Shown here piece by piece: positions 16,350-24,381 of a stretch of 64,000 nucleotides of DNA. A program made the position numbers and the translations under genes. Under the pieces are notes generated by a model that saw only the letters and a program-made list of their open reading frames with translations, searched no databases and had not been told where the DNA came from. Position 1 is the first letter of the stretch; each line of letters opens with the position of its first letter. This DNA comes from RPQJ01 sp963846315 (GTDB lineage Bacteria; Pseudomonadota; Gammaproteobacteria; Steroidobacterales; Steroidobacteraceae), in contig CAWJVM010000001.1 in NCBI GenBank assembly GCA_963846315.1, forward strand, positions 1 to 64,000, in the 5' to 3' direction.

Positions 16350-18041
16350 TCAGAATCGGGAGGCAACCAGCTGTACGTCAGCGTGCTGCCAGGCGGCCTG
16401 CAATTGCTTCTCGACCGCCATTGCGGCCTCAGTCTTCTGCTGCGCCCGTAAGGCCAGCGCGAGCCCCTTCAGCGACCAGCCGTTCTGCGGATTGCGCTGC
16501 AGCTCGTCACGATAGACCTGTTCCGCCTCACTCGCGCGACCCGCCGACAGCATCGCAGCCCCCAGCGACTGCCGGACCGGGGAATGCCAGCCAGGCGGCT
16601 CGTCGTACGGAATGCGGTCTTCGATCGTGACCGCTTCAGCCAGCGCCGCGATGGCGGCCGCCTGGTCGCCCCGTGCCAGTGCAAGTTCGGCATTCACCGT
16701 GCGCTCCGCGATGTTTGCCGCATGGGCCAGCGGATAGCGATCCCAGACCATGAGGGTCGGCATGATCGGATCGGCGGCCAGTTTTGATAGTGCGGCGTAA
16801 TGGGTGTTGGCGTCCTCCATCCGGCCCTGCCGTATCGCCGCCATCGCCTGTGCGTAGTTCCAGATGGCCGTGACGTAAGGCAGATCCGGCGCCGGATTCG
16901 GCACCGCCCGGATCTCGTCCCAACGGCCGAAGCGAACGTTGTCGAACCAGGGTGTCATCCAGTAGTGCTGCAGACCCGCGAAACCCGGTTGTCGCATCAG
17001 GTCCGGCAGGTTGACGCGTTGCGCAGTCGTGCGTGCAGCGTCCTGCGCGACCTTGCTCGCCCCTTCCATGCTGGCAGCGAACCACAGGAAGTGCGGATTG
17101 TGCGGCACATAGCCGAGTGGATACACGCCCTTGGCGTTCGGTCCACAGGTGGCCAGGTAGTCGTTGTCGGCCGCGATGGCCGCCTGGTTCGCGACGACGG
17201 CATCGTGCCAGCGCCCCACGCGAGCGTAAATGTGTGCCGGCATGTGCACGAGATGACCCGAGCCCGGAATCAGCGTGCGCAGCCGATCGGCTGCCACGAC
17301 GCCTCGCTGCGGATCGGCCGAAGCCTCGACGGCATGCACGTAAAGATGCAGTGCCCCCGCGTGGTTCGGGTTCTCTTTCATGACCGATTCCAGGAGCGAC
17401 ACGACGGCCGCGGTGTTGCCCTTCGGCGCCAGCTTCTCGTCGTAGTAATCCCAGGGCTGCAGGTCCATGAGGGCTTCGGCGTGGAATACCCTGGCATCCA
17501 GGTCGTCAGGACGCTGCGCGACAAGCGCACCGGTTGCCTTCGCGTAAGCTTCGTCCAGCACGCGACGGTCCTCTGGCGGATTCTCGGCGTACCGCGATTC
17601 GAGCGCGTGGATGAAGGCGCGTTCCCGCTCCGTGACCTTGGGGGCGAGTGCAACGGCTCGCTGCAGGCTCTGCCAGGCTTTCGGGTTATCGGCCGGGTCC
17701 ATCTGTGCGTTGACGTGCGGTCCAACCACCAGCGCGGCTCCCCACCAGCACATCGCGCAATCGGGATCGAGTTGCGCTGCCTTCAGAAACGATCGTTCGG
17801 CGGCGTCGTGGTTGAAGCCGAAGGTCAGCATCAGCCCCTGGTTGAACCAGCGCTGCACTTCGGGGTTGCGCGTCGTGATCTTGAAGTCGTAATTACCCAG
17901 TCCGGGCAACAGTGCCGCGCCGACAGGCGCCTCGGGCGGTGCGGGCTGTGACGCCGCGCTGACCCGTGCGCTGTGCGTACCCACCCAGGCTCCGGCGATC
18001 ACCGCCGACAGGATTCCCGCCACCACCAGCATGCGGTTCAT
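16350..18041 (-). CDS. Secreted tetratricopeptide-repeat protein
   Basis: 563 residues from the ATG at 18041, with an N-terminal signal/anchor (MLVVAGILSAVIAGAWVG). The conserved beginning of the mature part (LPGLGNYDFKI, then RWFNQGLMLTFGFNHDAAERSFLKAAQLDPDCAMC) is typical of a large family of periplasmic TPR proteins of unknown function. Several TPR units follow (for example HAGALHLYVHAVE and HMPAHIYARVGRWHDAVVANQAA) and a final pair near the C-terminus (QVYRDELQRNPQNGWSLKGLALAL). Probably a periplasmic scaffold; no enzymatic motif seen. Lies 95 bp downstream of the YbjN-like gene. Confidence 0.85.
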   Translation of the reverse strand: MNRMLVVAGILSAVIAGAWVGTHSARVSAASQPAPPEAPVGAALLPGLGNYDFKITTRNPEVQRWFNQGLMLTFGFNHDAAERSFLKAAQLDPDCAMCWWGAALVVGPHVNAQMDPADNPKAWQSLQRAVALAPKVTERERAFIHALESRYAENPPEDRRVLDEAYAKATGALVAQRPDDLDARVFHAEALMDLQPWDYYDEKLAPKGNTAAVVSLLESVMKENPNHAGALHLYVHAVEASADPQRGVVAADRLRTLIPGSGHLVHMPAHIYARVGRWHDAVVANQAAIAADNDYLATCGPNAKGVYPLGYVPHNPHFLWFAASMEGASKVAQDAARTTAQRVNLPDLMRQPGFAGLQHYWMTPWFDNVRFGRWDEIRAVPNPAPDLPYVTAIWNYAQAMAAIRQGRMEDANTHYAALSKLAADPIMPTLMVWDRYPLAHAANIAERTVNAELALARGDQAAAIAALAEAVTIEDRIPYDEPPGWHSPVRQSLGAAMLSAGRASEAEQVYRDELQRNPQNGWSLKGLALALRAQQKTEAAMAVEKQLQAAWQHADVQLVASRF

Positions 18042-18136
18042 GGCTTTCCCCCTCCACCGGCCGTCCCTGCCGTGCACGACATGCGCGCGATCGACGGCAC
18101 GTTGAAGTGCGGTGTACTCCCTTGTCGAGACTCTGT

Positions 18137-18667
18137 CTAGATACCGGGTGGGCGCTTCAGAAGGCGTCGCGTACCGGAGAGTTCCTTTTCGATCCGGTCG
18201 GCGCTGTACATCACGACTTCGATCACTTCCCGCAGCTCCGCCGCGTCGGCGTCCGCAGCCACCTGCGCCGAAAAGACGACGAGGTATTCATCTTTGCCCT
18301 GGTTGACCTGCCAGGCGCCCAGGACCATGCGGACGTTCTCCTGCAACAGGTGAACCGCCAGGTCGGTCGGCACGGCGCCCTTGCCACGTGCGGCCACGGA
18401 CCAGACATCCCGCACTTCCAGCGGCGGCAACGACGTCGTTCCGGAGGCGACCCACACACGCTGGCTGCGGGTCTCGTCGACCTTGTAGTCGAGCCGGTAG
18501 TCGCCTTCGTCGATCAGGAAGCCAAGCTGCGCGCCCTTGAGCGCGGTCTCGACACGCGCATCGGGCGTCGTGGCCGTCACTGGTGATTGCGCGTGTGCCA
18601 TGCCTGCAGCCGTCAGCAGTAAAGACAAGGCTGCCAGGAGGCGCAGCAGCGAGGTCGGCCGGCTCAC
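18137..18667 (-). CDS. Exported protein with YbjN-like pattern
   Basis: 176 residues starting at GTG (18667), which overlaps the stop of the upstream RDD gene by 4 nt. Clear signal peptide (LLRLLAALSLLLTAAGMAHA). The mature domain LGFLIDEGDYRLDYKVDETRSQRVWVASG and FSAQVAADADAAELREVIEVVMYSADRIEKEL resembles the YbjN/type III chaperone-like fold (short sheet plus two helices), a tentative call. Function unknown. Probably co-transcribed with the RDD protein and the small secreted protein upstream. Confidence 0.7.
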   Translation of the reverse strand: MSRPTSLLRLLAALSLLLTAAGMAHAQSPVTATTPDARVETALKGAQLGFLIDEGDYRLDYKVDETRSQRVWVASGTTSLPPLEVRDVWSVAARGKGAVPTDLAVHLLQENVRMVLGAWQVNQGKDEYLVVFSAQVAADADAAELREVIEVVMYSADRIEKELSGTRRLLKRPPGI

Positions 18668-19161
18668 GGCGTGCCCTGCTGCGGAAAATCGACACGGGCA
18701 GGTCCACGATGCCGCGGCCGCACGACGACGGTGCCGGCAAGCTTGTCATGCCAGCCCTGTTTACGCGGATCGAAGGCGACCCAGACGATGCCGAGCATCA
18801 GCGGCAGCATTGCAACGTAGTAGCCGAGGTACCGAATGACGAGTTGCCGGGTGCTGGCCTTGCCGCCGGTCTCGGCATCGACGATCCGTGCACGGATCGC
18901 GATCTTGCCGGGCGTCGCCTGCCGGTAGGTCCAGAAAACGATGACTGCGATCGCCGGCAACAGCCAGTTGATCAGGAAATCGGCGGGCCCCTGCAGGAAC
19001 GCGTTCGAGGTCCAGTAGGCGCGACCATAGACCAGGGTTACCAGTGGCGCGCAGATGACCAGCAGCAGCACGGTGTCGATCATGGCCGCGCCGACGCGGG
19101 GCCAGAAGCCGACGTACTCGAGATCACCCGTGTCCGGTGCGGCCTGCAGGTTTGCGGACAT
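18664..19161 (-). CDS. RDD-family membrane protein
   Basis: 165 residues. RDD hallmark: FWPRVGAAMIDTVLL (Arg and Asp in helix 1), two further helices, TPGKIAIRARIVDAETG after helix 3 and FDPRKQGWHDKLAGTVVV at the end. RDD proteins are integral membrane proteins of largely unknown or transport role. ATG at 19161 shares its A with the TGA of the upstream gene (TGATG), and its own stop overlaps the downstream gene by 4 nt, so the three are translationally coupled. Confidence 0.85.
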   Translation of the reverse strand: MSANLQAAPDTGDLEYVGFWPRVGAAMIDTVLLLVICAPLVTLVYGRAYWTSNAFLQGPADFLINWLLPAIAVIVFWTYRQATPGKIAIRARIVDAETGGKASTRQLVIRYLGYYVAMLPLMLGIVWVAFDPRKQGWHDKLAGTVVVRPRHRGPARVDFPQQGTP

Positions 19162-19487
19162 CACGACCTCACTTCGCAGTTGACTTCGACGACCACGGCG
19201 AACCACTTGCGCCGCGCGCGGAAGACGCTCTGCGCCGTCCTGCCGGAATCGATGTTGAGGCTGTCCCTGAAAGTCGTCTGTGGCGGGGCGTCGTAACGCA
19301 GCCGGCAACGAATTCGCTGGTCCGCGTTGTTGGTCAGCCGGAGCACGAGCATGCTCGCCTGGGAGACGGGTTCGATCTTGACGTCGAGATCGTTCAGCGT
19401 CGGGCGGATCTCGACCGTATAGGTCTGTGCCAATGCGGCTGGCGCGACCAGGACGATCAACGCCAGCGCGAGGGCGGCCCCGATCAG
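19161..19487 (-). CDS. Small exported beta-rich protein, start uncertain
   Basis: Signal peptide LIGAALALALIVLVAPAALAQ followed by a beta-sandwich-like domain: TYTVEIRPTLNDLDVKI, MLVLRLTNNADQRIRCRLRYD, and a C-terminal FRARRKWFAVVVEVNC. This resembles a family often mislabelled 3-phosphoglycerate kinase in databases; real function unknown. No ATG or GTG sits ahead of the signal peptide at a sensible distance. I use a CTG at 19487 that overlaps the stop of the 25-residue ORF upstream; an ATG at 19613 is in frame but adds about 40 unlikely residues. Translational coupling to the small ORF is plausible. Confidence 0.6.
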   Translation of the reverse strand: MIGAALALALIVLVAPAALAQTYTVEIRPTLNDLDVKIEPVSQASMLVLRLTNNADQRIRCRLRYDAPPQTTFRDSLNIDSGRTAQSVFRARRKWFAVVVEVNCEVRS

Positions 19488-19561
19488 GCGGCCAGGTCGG
19501 CGATCTGCTGCACCATGTACAACACGAGCGCGCTCAACATGACGTATCCGACGAGTTCCAT
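19484..19561 (-). CDS. 25-residue single-span membrane peptide
   Basis: ATG at 19561 preceded by a near-perfect Shine-Dalgarno AAGGAGG at optimal spacing; TGA at 19484-19486. The peptide begins MELVGYVMLSALVLYMVQQI and ends ADLAA, a single short membrane helix with one acidic residue at the N side. Too short for automatic gene callers. The ribosome-binding site is among the strongest in the window and the stop lies at the start of the next gene's signal sequence, so it may be a real small protein, a leader that couples translation, or both. Confidence 0.55.
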   Translation of the reverse strand: MELVGYVMLSALVLYMVQQIADLAA

Positions 19562-19707
19562 GATCACTTTCCTCCTTGAAACGCCGAACTGGCGCGAATC
19601 CAACGGTGATCATGCTAGGTCTCCAGAGTTCGTGATTCCAGCGAATAGCGACGAGTGGTTCGGCGCTCGCGACGAAGCGAGGCGACGTCCTGAATCGCCG
19701 ACGATGC

Positions 19708-19980
19708 TCATTCGTGCCCACGCTTGCGACCGGGCTGAACTGCGACAATCGTCACGCTCGAGTCGAGCGGATCGAACAGGATCCGCGCCTCGCCGCGCTC
19801 GAGTTGCCGCAGCACCTGCGCCACTTTCTGCTCGTGCGAAAACGTGCGGTCGCCGTAGTCGGTGCCTTCGCGCAGGATGAAACTGTCGACCACGCCTTGC
19901 AGCGCGTCGGCTGACAACTCCGTGTACGGCACGGTGACCGGCTCGGGTCGCTCTCGCGGGTCTTCCAGGAAGTCGTGCAA
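19708..19980 (-). CDS. yheU: YheU family protein (UPF0270)
   Basis: 90 residues. VPYTELSADALQGVVDSFILREGTDYG and QKVAQVLRQLERGEARILFDP are diagnostic of YheU. A small conserved gammaproteobacterial protein of unknown function. It starts 22 nt after the GST stop and probably shares its transcript. This is one of the better taxonomic markers in the window. Confidence 0.88.
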   Translation of the reverse strand: MHDFLEDPRERPEPVTVPYTELSADALQGVVDSFILREGTDYGDRTFSHEQKVAQVLRQLERGEARILFDPLDSSVTIVAVQPGRKRGHE

Positions 19981-20002
19981 TGGATCAGGCCCCGGCTGCC
20001 GC

Positions 20003-20710
20003 TCAACTCGTCATCAACGTCGGGCCGCCCTTGGCTTCCGCACGTTGATAAGCCGGTCTCGCGCGCATGCGGCGGTGGTACGCATCGATGTGCGGGTACC
20101 TGCCGCCCGCCCCCGAGCGCGCCAGCAGGGCTTCGATGCCGAAGCTCATCTGGAAATCCGCCATGCTGATTTCACTGCCGGCGAACCACGCGTTCTGCGC
20201 GAGGTGATGCTCGATGAAGTTGAGCGAGTTCTGCAGGTTGGGATCGATCAGCGTCGACTCCACCTTCTCGCACAGGTTGCGCGCGATCGGCTTGACGAAA
20301 AACGGCATCGGCCGGTTGGGAATGGCGCTGAACACAAGCTTCATGACCAGCCAGTTCATGAGCGAGCCTTCGGCGTAATGCATCCAGTACTTGGCCTGCC
20401 AGTACGCCGGGGTTTCGGCAGCCGGCGCAAGGTGCGCAAGTTCACCCGTGCCGAGGTGCCCGTACTTCCCGACGATGTACTCGATGATGACCGCGGATTC
20501 TGCGATCACGGCGCCATCGTCGGTGACCACCGGCGACTTGCCGAGCGGATGAATTGCCTTGAGTTCTGGCGGCGCGAGCCGCGTGACCTTGTCGCGCCGA
20601 TAGACCTTCAGCTCGTACGGAGCACCGAGTTCCTCGAGCAACCAGAGGATGCGCTGCGAGCGCGAGGTTTCGAGGTGGTGAACGGTCAGCATTGGCTCGG
20701 CCCCGCTCAT
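20003..20710 (-). CDS. Glutathione S-transferase family protein
   Basis: 235 residues from the ATG at 20710 (a second in-frame ATG at 20692 is possible). Thioredoxin-like N-terminal half: LTVHHLETSRSQRILWLLEELGAPYELKVY, with LGKSPVVTDDGAVIAESAVIIEYI carrying the cis-Pro and Glu-Ser glutathione contacts. The alpha-helical C-terminal half ends ISMADFQMSFGIEALLAR. The start overlaps the sodC stop (ATGA), so it is coupled to Cu/Zn superoxide dismutase, which suggests a shared oxidative-stress role. Catalytic residue likely the Ser in SRSQR. Confidence 0.87.
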   Translation of the reverse strand: MSGAEPMLTVHHLETSRSQRILWLLEELGAPYELKVYRRDKVTRLAPPELKAIHPLGKSPVVTDDGAVIAESAVIIEYIVGKYGHLGTGELAHLAPAAETPAYWQAKYWMHYAEGSLMNWLVMKLVFSAIPNRPMPFFVKPIARNLCEKVESTLIDPNLQNSLNFIEHHLAQNAWFAGSEISMADFQMSFGIEALLARSGAGGRYPHIDAYHRRMRARPAYQRAEAKGGPTLMTS

Positions 20711-21285
20711 TTGACCAGCCTGATGATGCCGCACGCTTCGCGCGCGCCACCCGCACAACCCTTCTTGAGGTCCGATTCTTCGTCGCAATACGTGTCGGCC
20801 TGCGTGTGCACGATGATCGCGCTGCCGTCCGCATCGAAAATGCTCAATCGACCCGGCGCCAGCGTGACGCGGTTGGTCGTGTGTCGCAGTGAGCCGACGC
20901 CGGCGTTGACGTCGAGATTGATCAGGTCACCCATGTGAAACGGGTGATTGATGTCGGTCGCCGGGACCGTGTCCATCGCCGAATCCGGCCGTGACTGGCC
21001 CGCGGGGCCCGGATCGTGGTGTCCACCGGCAGCGGCGCATGGCTCACAGGCGCCGACTTCGTGAATGTGCACGGCGTGCTTGCCATCGGGCAGGCCCTTC
21101 ACCTCGAGTTCGACCGTCACTTCCTTCACGCCTTCGGGCGTCACCTGTTCCTCGAGCCTGGCTGTGCCCGTGATCGCGGCGTTCGTGCAGCCCTTAAGGT
21201 CGGCAACGGCAGCGAGGCCGTCGGCCGCGGCAATGACTGGCAGGGCGACGAGGCTCGCGAGGATCAATTTGATGGTTCGATGCAC
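20707..21285 (-). CDS. sodC: Cu/Zn superoxide dismutase
   Basis: 192 residues from a GTG at 21285, 6 nt after AGGAG. Signal peptide about 1-20. SodC motifs: HAVHIHEVGACE (copper ligands and first disulfide Cys), GGHHDPG (bridging His), HMGDLINLDV, IFDADGSAIIVHTQADTY (copper-ligand His), and GGAREACGII near the end (second disulfide Cys). Periplasmic dismutation of superoxide. An extra Cys-rich insertion (CEPCAAAGG) near the metal site is slightly unusual. Coupled to the downstream GST. Confidence 0.92.
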   Translation of the reverse strand: MHRTIKLILASLVALPVIAAADGLAAVADLKGCTNAAITGTARLEEQVTPEGVKEVTVELEVKGLPDGKHAVHIHEVGACEPCAAAGGHHDPGPAGQSRPDSAMDTVPATDINHPFHMGDLINLDVNAGVGSLRHTTNRVTLAPGRLSIFDADGSAIIVHTQADTYCDEESDLKKGCAGGAREACGIIRLVK

Positions 21286-21367
21286 TGCAGGCTCCTGGTG
21301 TCTGATGCTGCGTCGTTCAGCGATGGAACACCGCACTGCGCGGTGCCGTCGTCACGTTTACTTGAAG

Positions 21368-22543
21368 TCAGGGCCGGTTGCGGCCCAGCTTGTCGTGGCT
21401 GCTGACCCAGTCGCCGGCCAGCACCGCCGAGCCGAGCGAGACGTCCCCCGCCAGGACGACGGCTGCCACGATTTCTGCCAGCCGGTCGGCCTTGCCGTCA
21501 CCGTAACAGCCTAGCATCTCCAGGCATTCGCGCTGCGTGCCGAGGCCCGTGCCGCCGCCATAGCTCGCGACGATCAGGGACGGCAGCGTGACCGACCAGT
21601 AATAGTCGCCGTTATCCAGCAGCTGCGCGTAAGTGATGCCGGCGTGCGACTCCGCGACGTTGGCCACGTCCTGGCCGGTTGCAATGAACATCGCCGCGAT
21701 GCCGTTGGCCGCGTGGGGACCATTGTAAGCCGAGCCCGCCATGAATGAGCCCGCCTGACTTACCTGGCGCGAGCGGAACAGCGTCTTCGCGTCGACACGC
21801 ATCATTCGCTGCAGGGTCTCGTTGCGGATCGTCACCTCTGCGATCACGCGGCGGCCGCGCGTGCGCAGCGTGTTGATAGCCGAATGCTTCTTGTCGGTAT
21901 CGATCGAACCCGACAGGATGTAGCCCGGGTGCAGCGGGTGCTGGGCCTTGATCCATTCGCACGCCGCCAGCGTCGCCTTGCCTGTCATGTTCTGGCCGGC
22001 CGCGTCCCCCGTCGTGTAGTTGAAACGCGTGTACAGCAGGTTGCCCACGGCGTACTGCTCGACGTCGGTCAGTTTGCCGATCCGCGTGGTGGCCTCGGCA
22101 GCCGCGCGAATGGCGTCGCCATGCTCGACGAGCCACTGCCCGAAATCGCGCGCTTCACGCGCATTGGCAAATTCGAAGACGGGTGCGCGCTGCATGGAGC
22201 GCTTGACCACCGTGACGGTCACCCCGCCGCTTGCGCTCAGCAGCCGCATGCCGCGGTTGTAACTCGCGACGAGCGTGCCTTCAGTGGTGGCAAGCGGTAT
22301 GTAGAAATCGCCCGTCGCGTGTTCGCCGTTGATCCGCAGCGGCCCCGCCAGGCCGACGGGTACCTGCGCCACACCGAGAAAGTTCTCGATATTGCCGGCG
22401 ACCTGTGCCGGGTCGAGGGTGAACGAACCGACGTGCTGCAACGACGTGCCAGTCCGGCTGGTCACGAATTCGCGCCGCTGCTGCGCCATCTCCGCCGTGT
22501 AGTCGTTGGCGGGATCGCGGGGTATCGGGATGCGGTCGTTCAC
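21368..22543 (-). CDS. Hydroxymethylglutaryl-CoA reductase
   Basis: 391 residues from a GTG at 22543, 4 nt after GAGGAGGG. Catalytic set visible: ENFLGVAQVPVGLAGPL, Glu in LATTEGTLVAS (about Glu88), Lys in DTDKKHSAIN, GQDVANVAESHA with the catalytic Asp, and a C-terminal SSHDKLGRNR with the general-acid His. The arrangement GDAAGQNM and the C-terminal SH...NR fit the class I (NADPH, biosynthetic) group rather than class II. No other mevalonate gene is in the window, so it may supply mevalonate, or interconvert HMG-CoA made by leucine breakdown. Neighbours are unrelated small genes. Confidence 0.88.
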   Translation of the reverse strand: MNDRIPIPRDPANDYTAEMAQQRREFVTSRTGTSLQHVGSFTLDPAQVAGNIENFLGVAQVPVGLAGPLRINGEHATGDFYIPLATTEGTLVASYNRGMRLLSASGGVTVTVVKRSMQRAPVFEFANAREARDFGQWLVEHGDAIRAAAEATTRIGKLTDVEQYAVGNLLYTRFNYTTGDAAGQNMTGKATLAACEWIKAQHPLHPGYILSGSIDTDKKHSAINTLRTRGRRVIAEVTIRNETLQRMMRVDAKTLFRSRQVSQAGSFMAGSAYNGPHAANGIAAMFIATGQDVANVAESHAGITYAQLLDNGDYYWSVTLPSLIVASYGGGTGLGTQRECLEMLGCYGDGKADRLAEIVAAVVLAGDVSLGSAVLAGDWVSSHDKLGRNRP

Positions 22544-22589
22544 GGTCCCTCCTCGGTACGTCGGTGCGAACGCGATCGCCCGACGACTC

Positions 22590-23207
22590 TCAGAACCAGT
22601 TGAAATTGAAGCTGATGCTGACCCGTTCGGCATGCATCGGGTTCGGCGGCACCTCGTGCCGCAGCCAGCTCTCGAACAGCAGCACCGTGCCGGCTGCAAC
22701 GGGCATCGTCACCCACGGCTGGTTCTCGGGCCTGGCACCCTCCGTGCGCGGCGGCGCTGCCATGTAACGATCGAGGCGCGGATCTTCCAGTTTCAGTCCA
22801 GGCACGCCCCGGGGAGTACGCACGTAATAGGTCCCGCTGATCGTCGCGAGCGGATGCAGGTGCAAACCGTGCGTGACGCCGCGGGGCATCATGTTGATCC
22901 AGCAGTCCGTCATCGACAGTTCGCGGCCCGCGAGGTCGTACTCGAGCCTGCGGGCGTAGGTCCGCACGTGCCGTTGCAGCTGCGTACCCAGCTTTGCAAA
23001 CGTCGGCGACAGCGTGTGCATCCGGTTCAGCGAACCGTAGGAGGTGTAGCCGCCCGGATACCGCTCTTTTGACCACGACTGCCCGGCCACGTCGTCCGCA
23101 CGGTATTGCTCGCACTCACGCAGCAGGCGGGTATTGAACGCATCCCAGCCGGGTGCCTGCAGCTTCGCAATGTAGACGCGCGTCGGGAACAACGAAAGGA
23201 CTGGCAT
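22590..23207 (-). CDS. TIGR02466-type putative 2OG-Fe(II) oxygenase
   Basis: 205 residues. Double-stranded beta-helix oxygenase pattern: GLHLHPLATISGTYYVRTP (HxH... iron site region), KLEDPRLDRYMAAPPR, a long VPVAAGTVLLFESWLRHEVPPN (second His and Fe-side strand) and ERVSISFNFNW with the 2-oxoglutarate-binding Arg. Substrate unknown. TIGR02466-like proteins often sit next to genes of unrelated metabolism. Ends 46 bp before the HMG-CoA reductase start; likely same transcript. Confidence 0.8.
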   Translation of the reverse strand: MPVLSLFPTRVYIAKLQAPGWDAFNTRLLRECEQYRADDVAGQSWSKERYPGGYTSYGSLNRMHTLSPTFAKLGTQLQRHVRTYARRLEYDLAGRELSMTDCWINMMPRGVTHGLHLHPLATISGTYYVRTPRGVPGLKLEDPRLDRYMAAPPRTEGARPENQPWVTMPVAAGTVLLFESWLRHEVPPNPMHAERVSISFNFNWF

Positions 23208-23218
23208 CGTCGGCCTGG

Positions 23219-23437
23219 TCAGTCCTCGACCGGATGCCGACGGCGACCGGGCAAGGGATCGTCCTCGTCGGGTATTGTCCGCCGCAGGACGTCGAGCACG
23301 GCATGTGCGGCGCGATAGCGATACTCATAGCGGCGGTCGAGCGGGTATGGCCGTGCCTGCAGGTACAACTCGAGTGCCTCGCCCACCACCTCGGCTTCGA
23401 GTTCGGGCAGCAGCAGCTTGATGGGATCGTTGGGCAT
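23219..23437 (-). CDS. Hypothetical 72-residue protein
   Basis: Acidic N-terminal two-thirds (PNDPIKLLLPELEAEVVGEALELYL), then a basic tail rich in Arg (YEYRYRAAHAVLDVLRR, GRRRHPVED). No family recognised. It fits tightly between the LEA-type lipoprotein gene (18 nt upstream) and the oxygenase (11 nt downstream), and its codon use matches, which supports a real gene. No strong ribosome-binding site. Confidence 0.5.
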   Translation of the reverse strand: MPNDPIKLLLPELEAEVVGEALELYLQARPYPLDRRYEYRYRAAHAVLDVLRRTIPDEDDPLPGRRRHPVED

Positions 23438-23455
23438 TCGCGTGACGCGCAGCGC

Positions 23456-23959
23456 TCAGGGCGCATCCACGTCCGAACCCGCCGGCGCGTGTTGCGGCAG
23501 CTCGAACTCGCCCTTGGAGGTGAATCTCTGCGTGCCGAACATCGAGGCGCCGTGCAACTTGCCGCTCATCGAATAGGTCACCTTGTCGACGGGCTTGCCA
23601 TCGAGCATGCCCAGCACCTGCCGCGCCATGCGCATCAATGAGACCGTCACTGGTACGGCTATGACCGCCTCCCCGAAGCGCGGTACGGTGCCAGCCTGGT
23701 CACTCACGCCACTGGCGAAGTCGCGACCCATGACGTCGAGGTTGAGCGACACGCCGTCGAAATCGAGCGGTGTGTCGTTGGGGTTCTGCACGCGCAGCTT
23801 GACCAGCAGGCGCAGCTCCAGGCCCTCGCCCGGTATCGACTCGACTCCTGCCACGGTGACTTGCAGCGGGTCGCGACTGGGCATCGACGCGCAGGCAGAT
23901 AACAACACTGTGGCCAGCAGCAGCATTGACCGGACCAGCCGGTGTGATCGAAACAACAT
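23456..23959 (-). CDS. LEA type 2 (LEA14-like) lipoprotein
   Basis: 167 residues. Lipoprotein signal with lipobox LLSAC at about residue 20-24. One LEA14/WHy domain: VTVAGVESIPGEGLELRLLVKLRVQNPNDTPLDFDGVSLNLDV is the signature strand pattern. Anchored in the envelope; members are linked to desiccation or stress but bacterial roles are mostly unproven. Part of the minus-strand series from 28573. Confidence 0.83.
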   Translation of the reverse strand: MLFRSHRLVRSMLLLATVLLSACASMPSRDPLQVTVAGVESIPGEGLELRLLVKLRVQNPNDTPLDFDGVSLNLDVMGRDFASGVSDQAGTVPRFGEAVIAVPVTVSLMRMARQVLGMLDGKPVDKVTYSMSGKLHGASMFGTQRFTSKGEFELPQHAPAGSDVDAP

Positions 23960-23994
23960 CTGGCGGCGCCTCCCCTTTGTGGCTCCGAGCCGAA

Positions 23995-24354
23995 TTACAC
24001 GCGAACCAGCGACTTGAATCCGCCCCAGAACATGCGCTTGCCGTCGAAAGGCATCTTTTTCGAATCCATCATCGACTTGAGCCGGGGATCTGCCATGACG
24101 GCCTTGTTGATGCGGTCGCGGTCGCGACGCGACTTGTAGACGATGTAGGAAAAGATCACCACTTCGCCCGGCTTCAGCTTGACGCTGCGAGGGAACGACG
24201 TGCGCTTGCCCACGGTGACGTCATCCGCGACGCATTCGTGGTAGTCGATCGCACCGTGCTCGCGCCAGACCTTGCCGGCCTTGCGTGCCATCGTGCGGTA
24301 GGCAGCGAGCTGGCCCTTGGGCACGGGAACGACGAATCCATCGACGTAGGCCAT
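23995..24354 (-). CDS. DUF1428 family protein (YbaA-like)
   Basis: 119 residues beginning MAYVDGFVVPVPKGQLAAYR, the DUF1428 signature, with VIFSYIVYKSRRDRDRINKAVMADPRLK and a C-terminal PFDGKRMFWGGFKSLV. A dimeric alpha-beta (ferredoxin-like) fold of unknown function. 27 nt after the peptidase stop, 35 nt before the LEA-type gene. Confidence 0.88.
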   Translation of the reverse strand: MAYVDGFVVPVPKGQLAAYRTMARKAGKVWREHGAIDYHECVADDVTVGKRTSFPRSVKLKPGEVVIFSYIVYKSRRDRDRINKAVMADPRLKSMMDSKKMPFDGKRMFWGGFKSLVRV

Positions 24355-24381
24355 GGCAAACCCTCCTGAATGACGTAGCGG

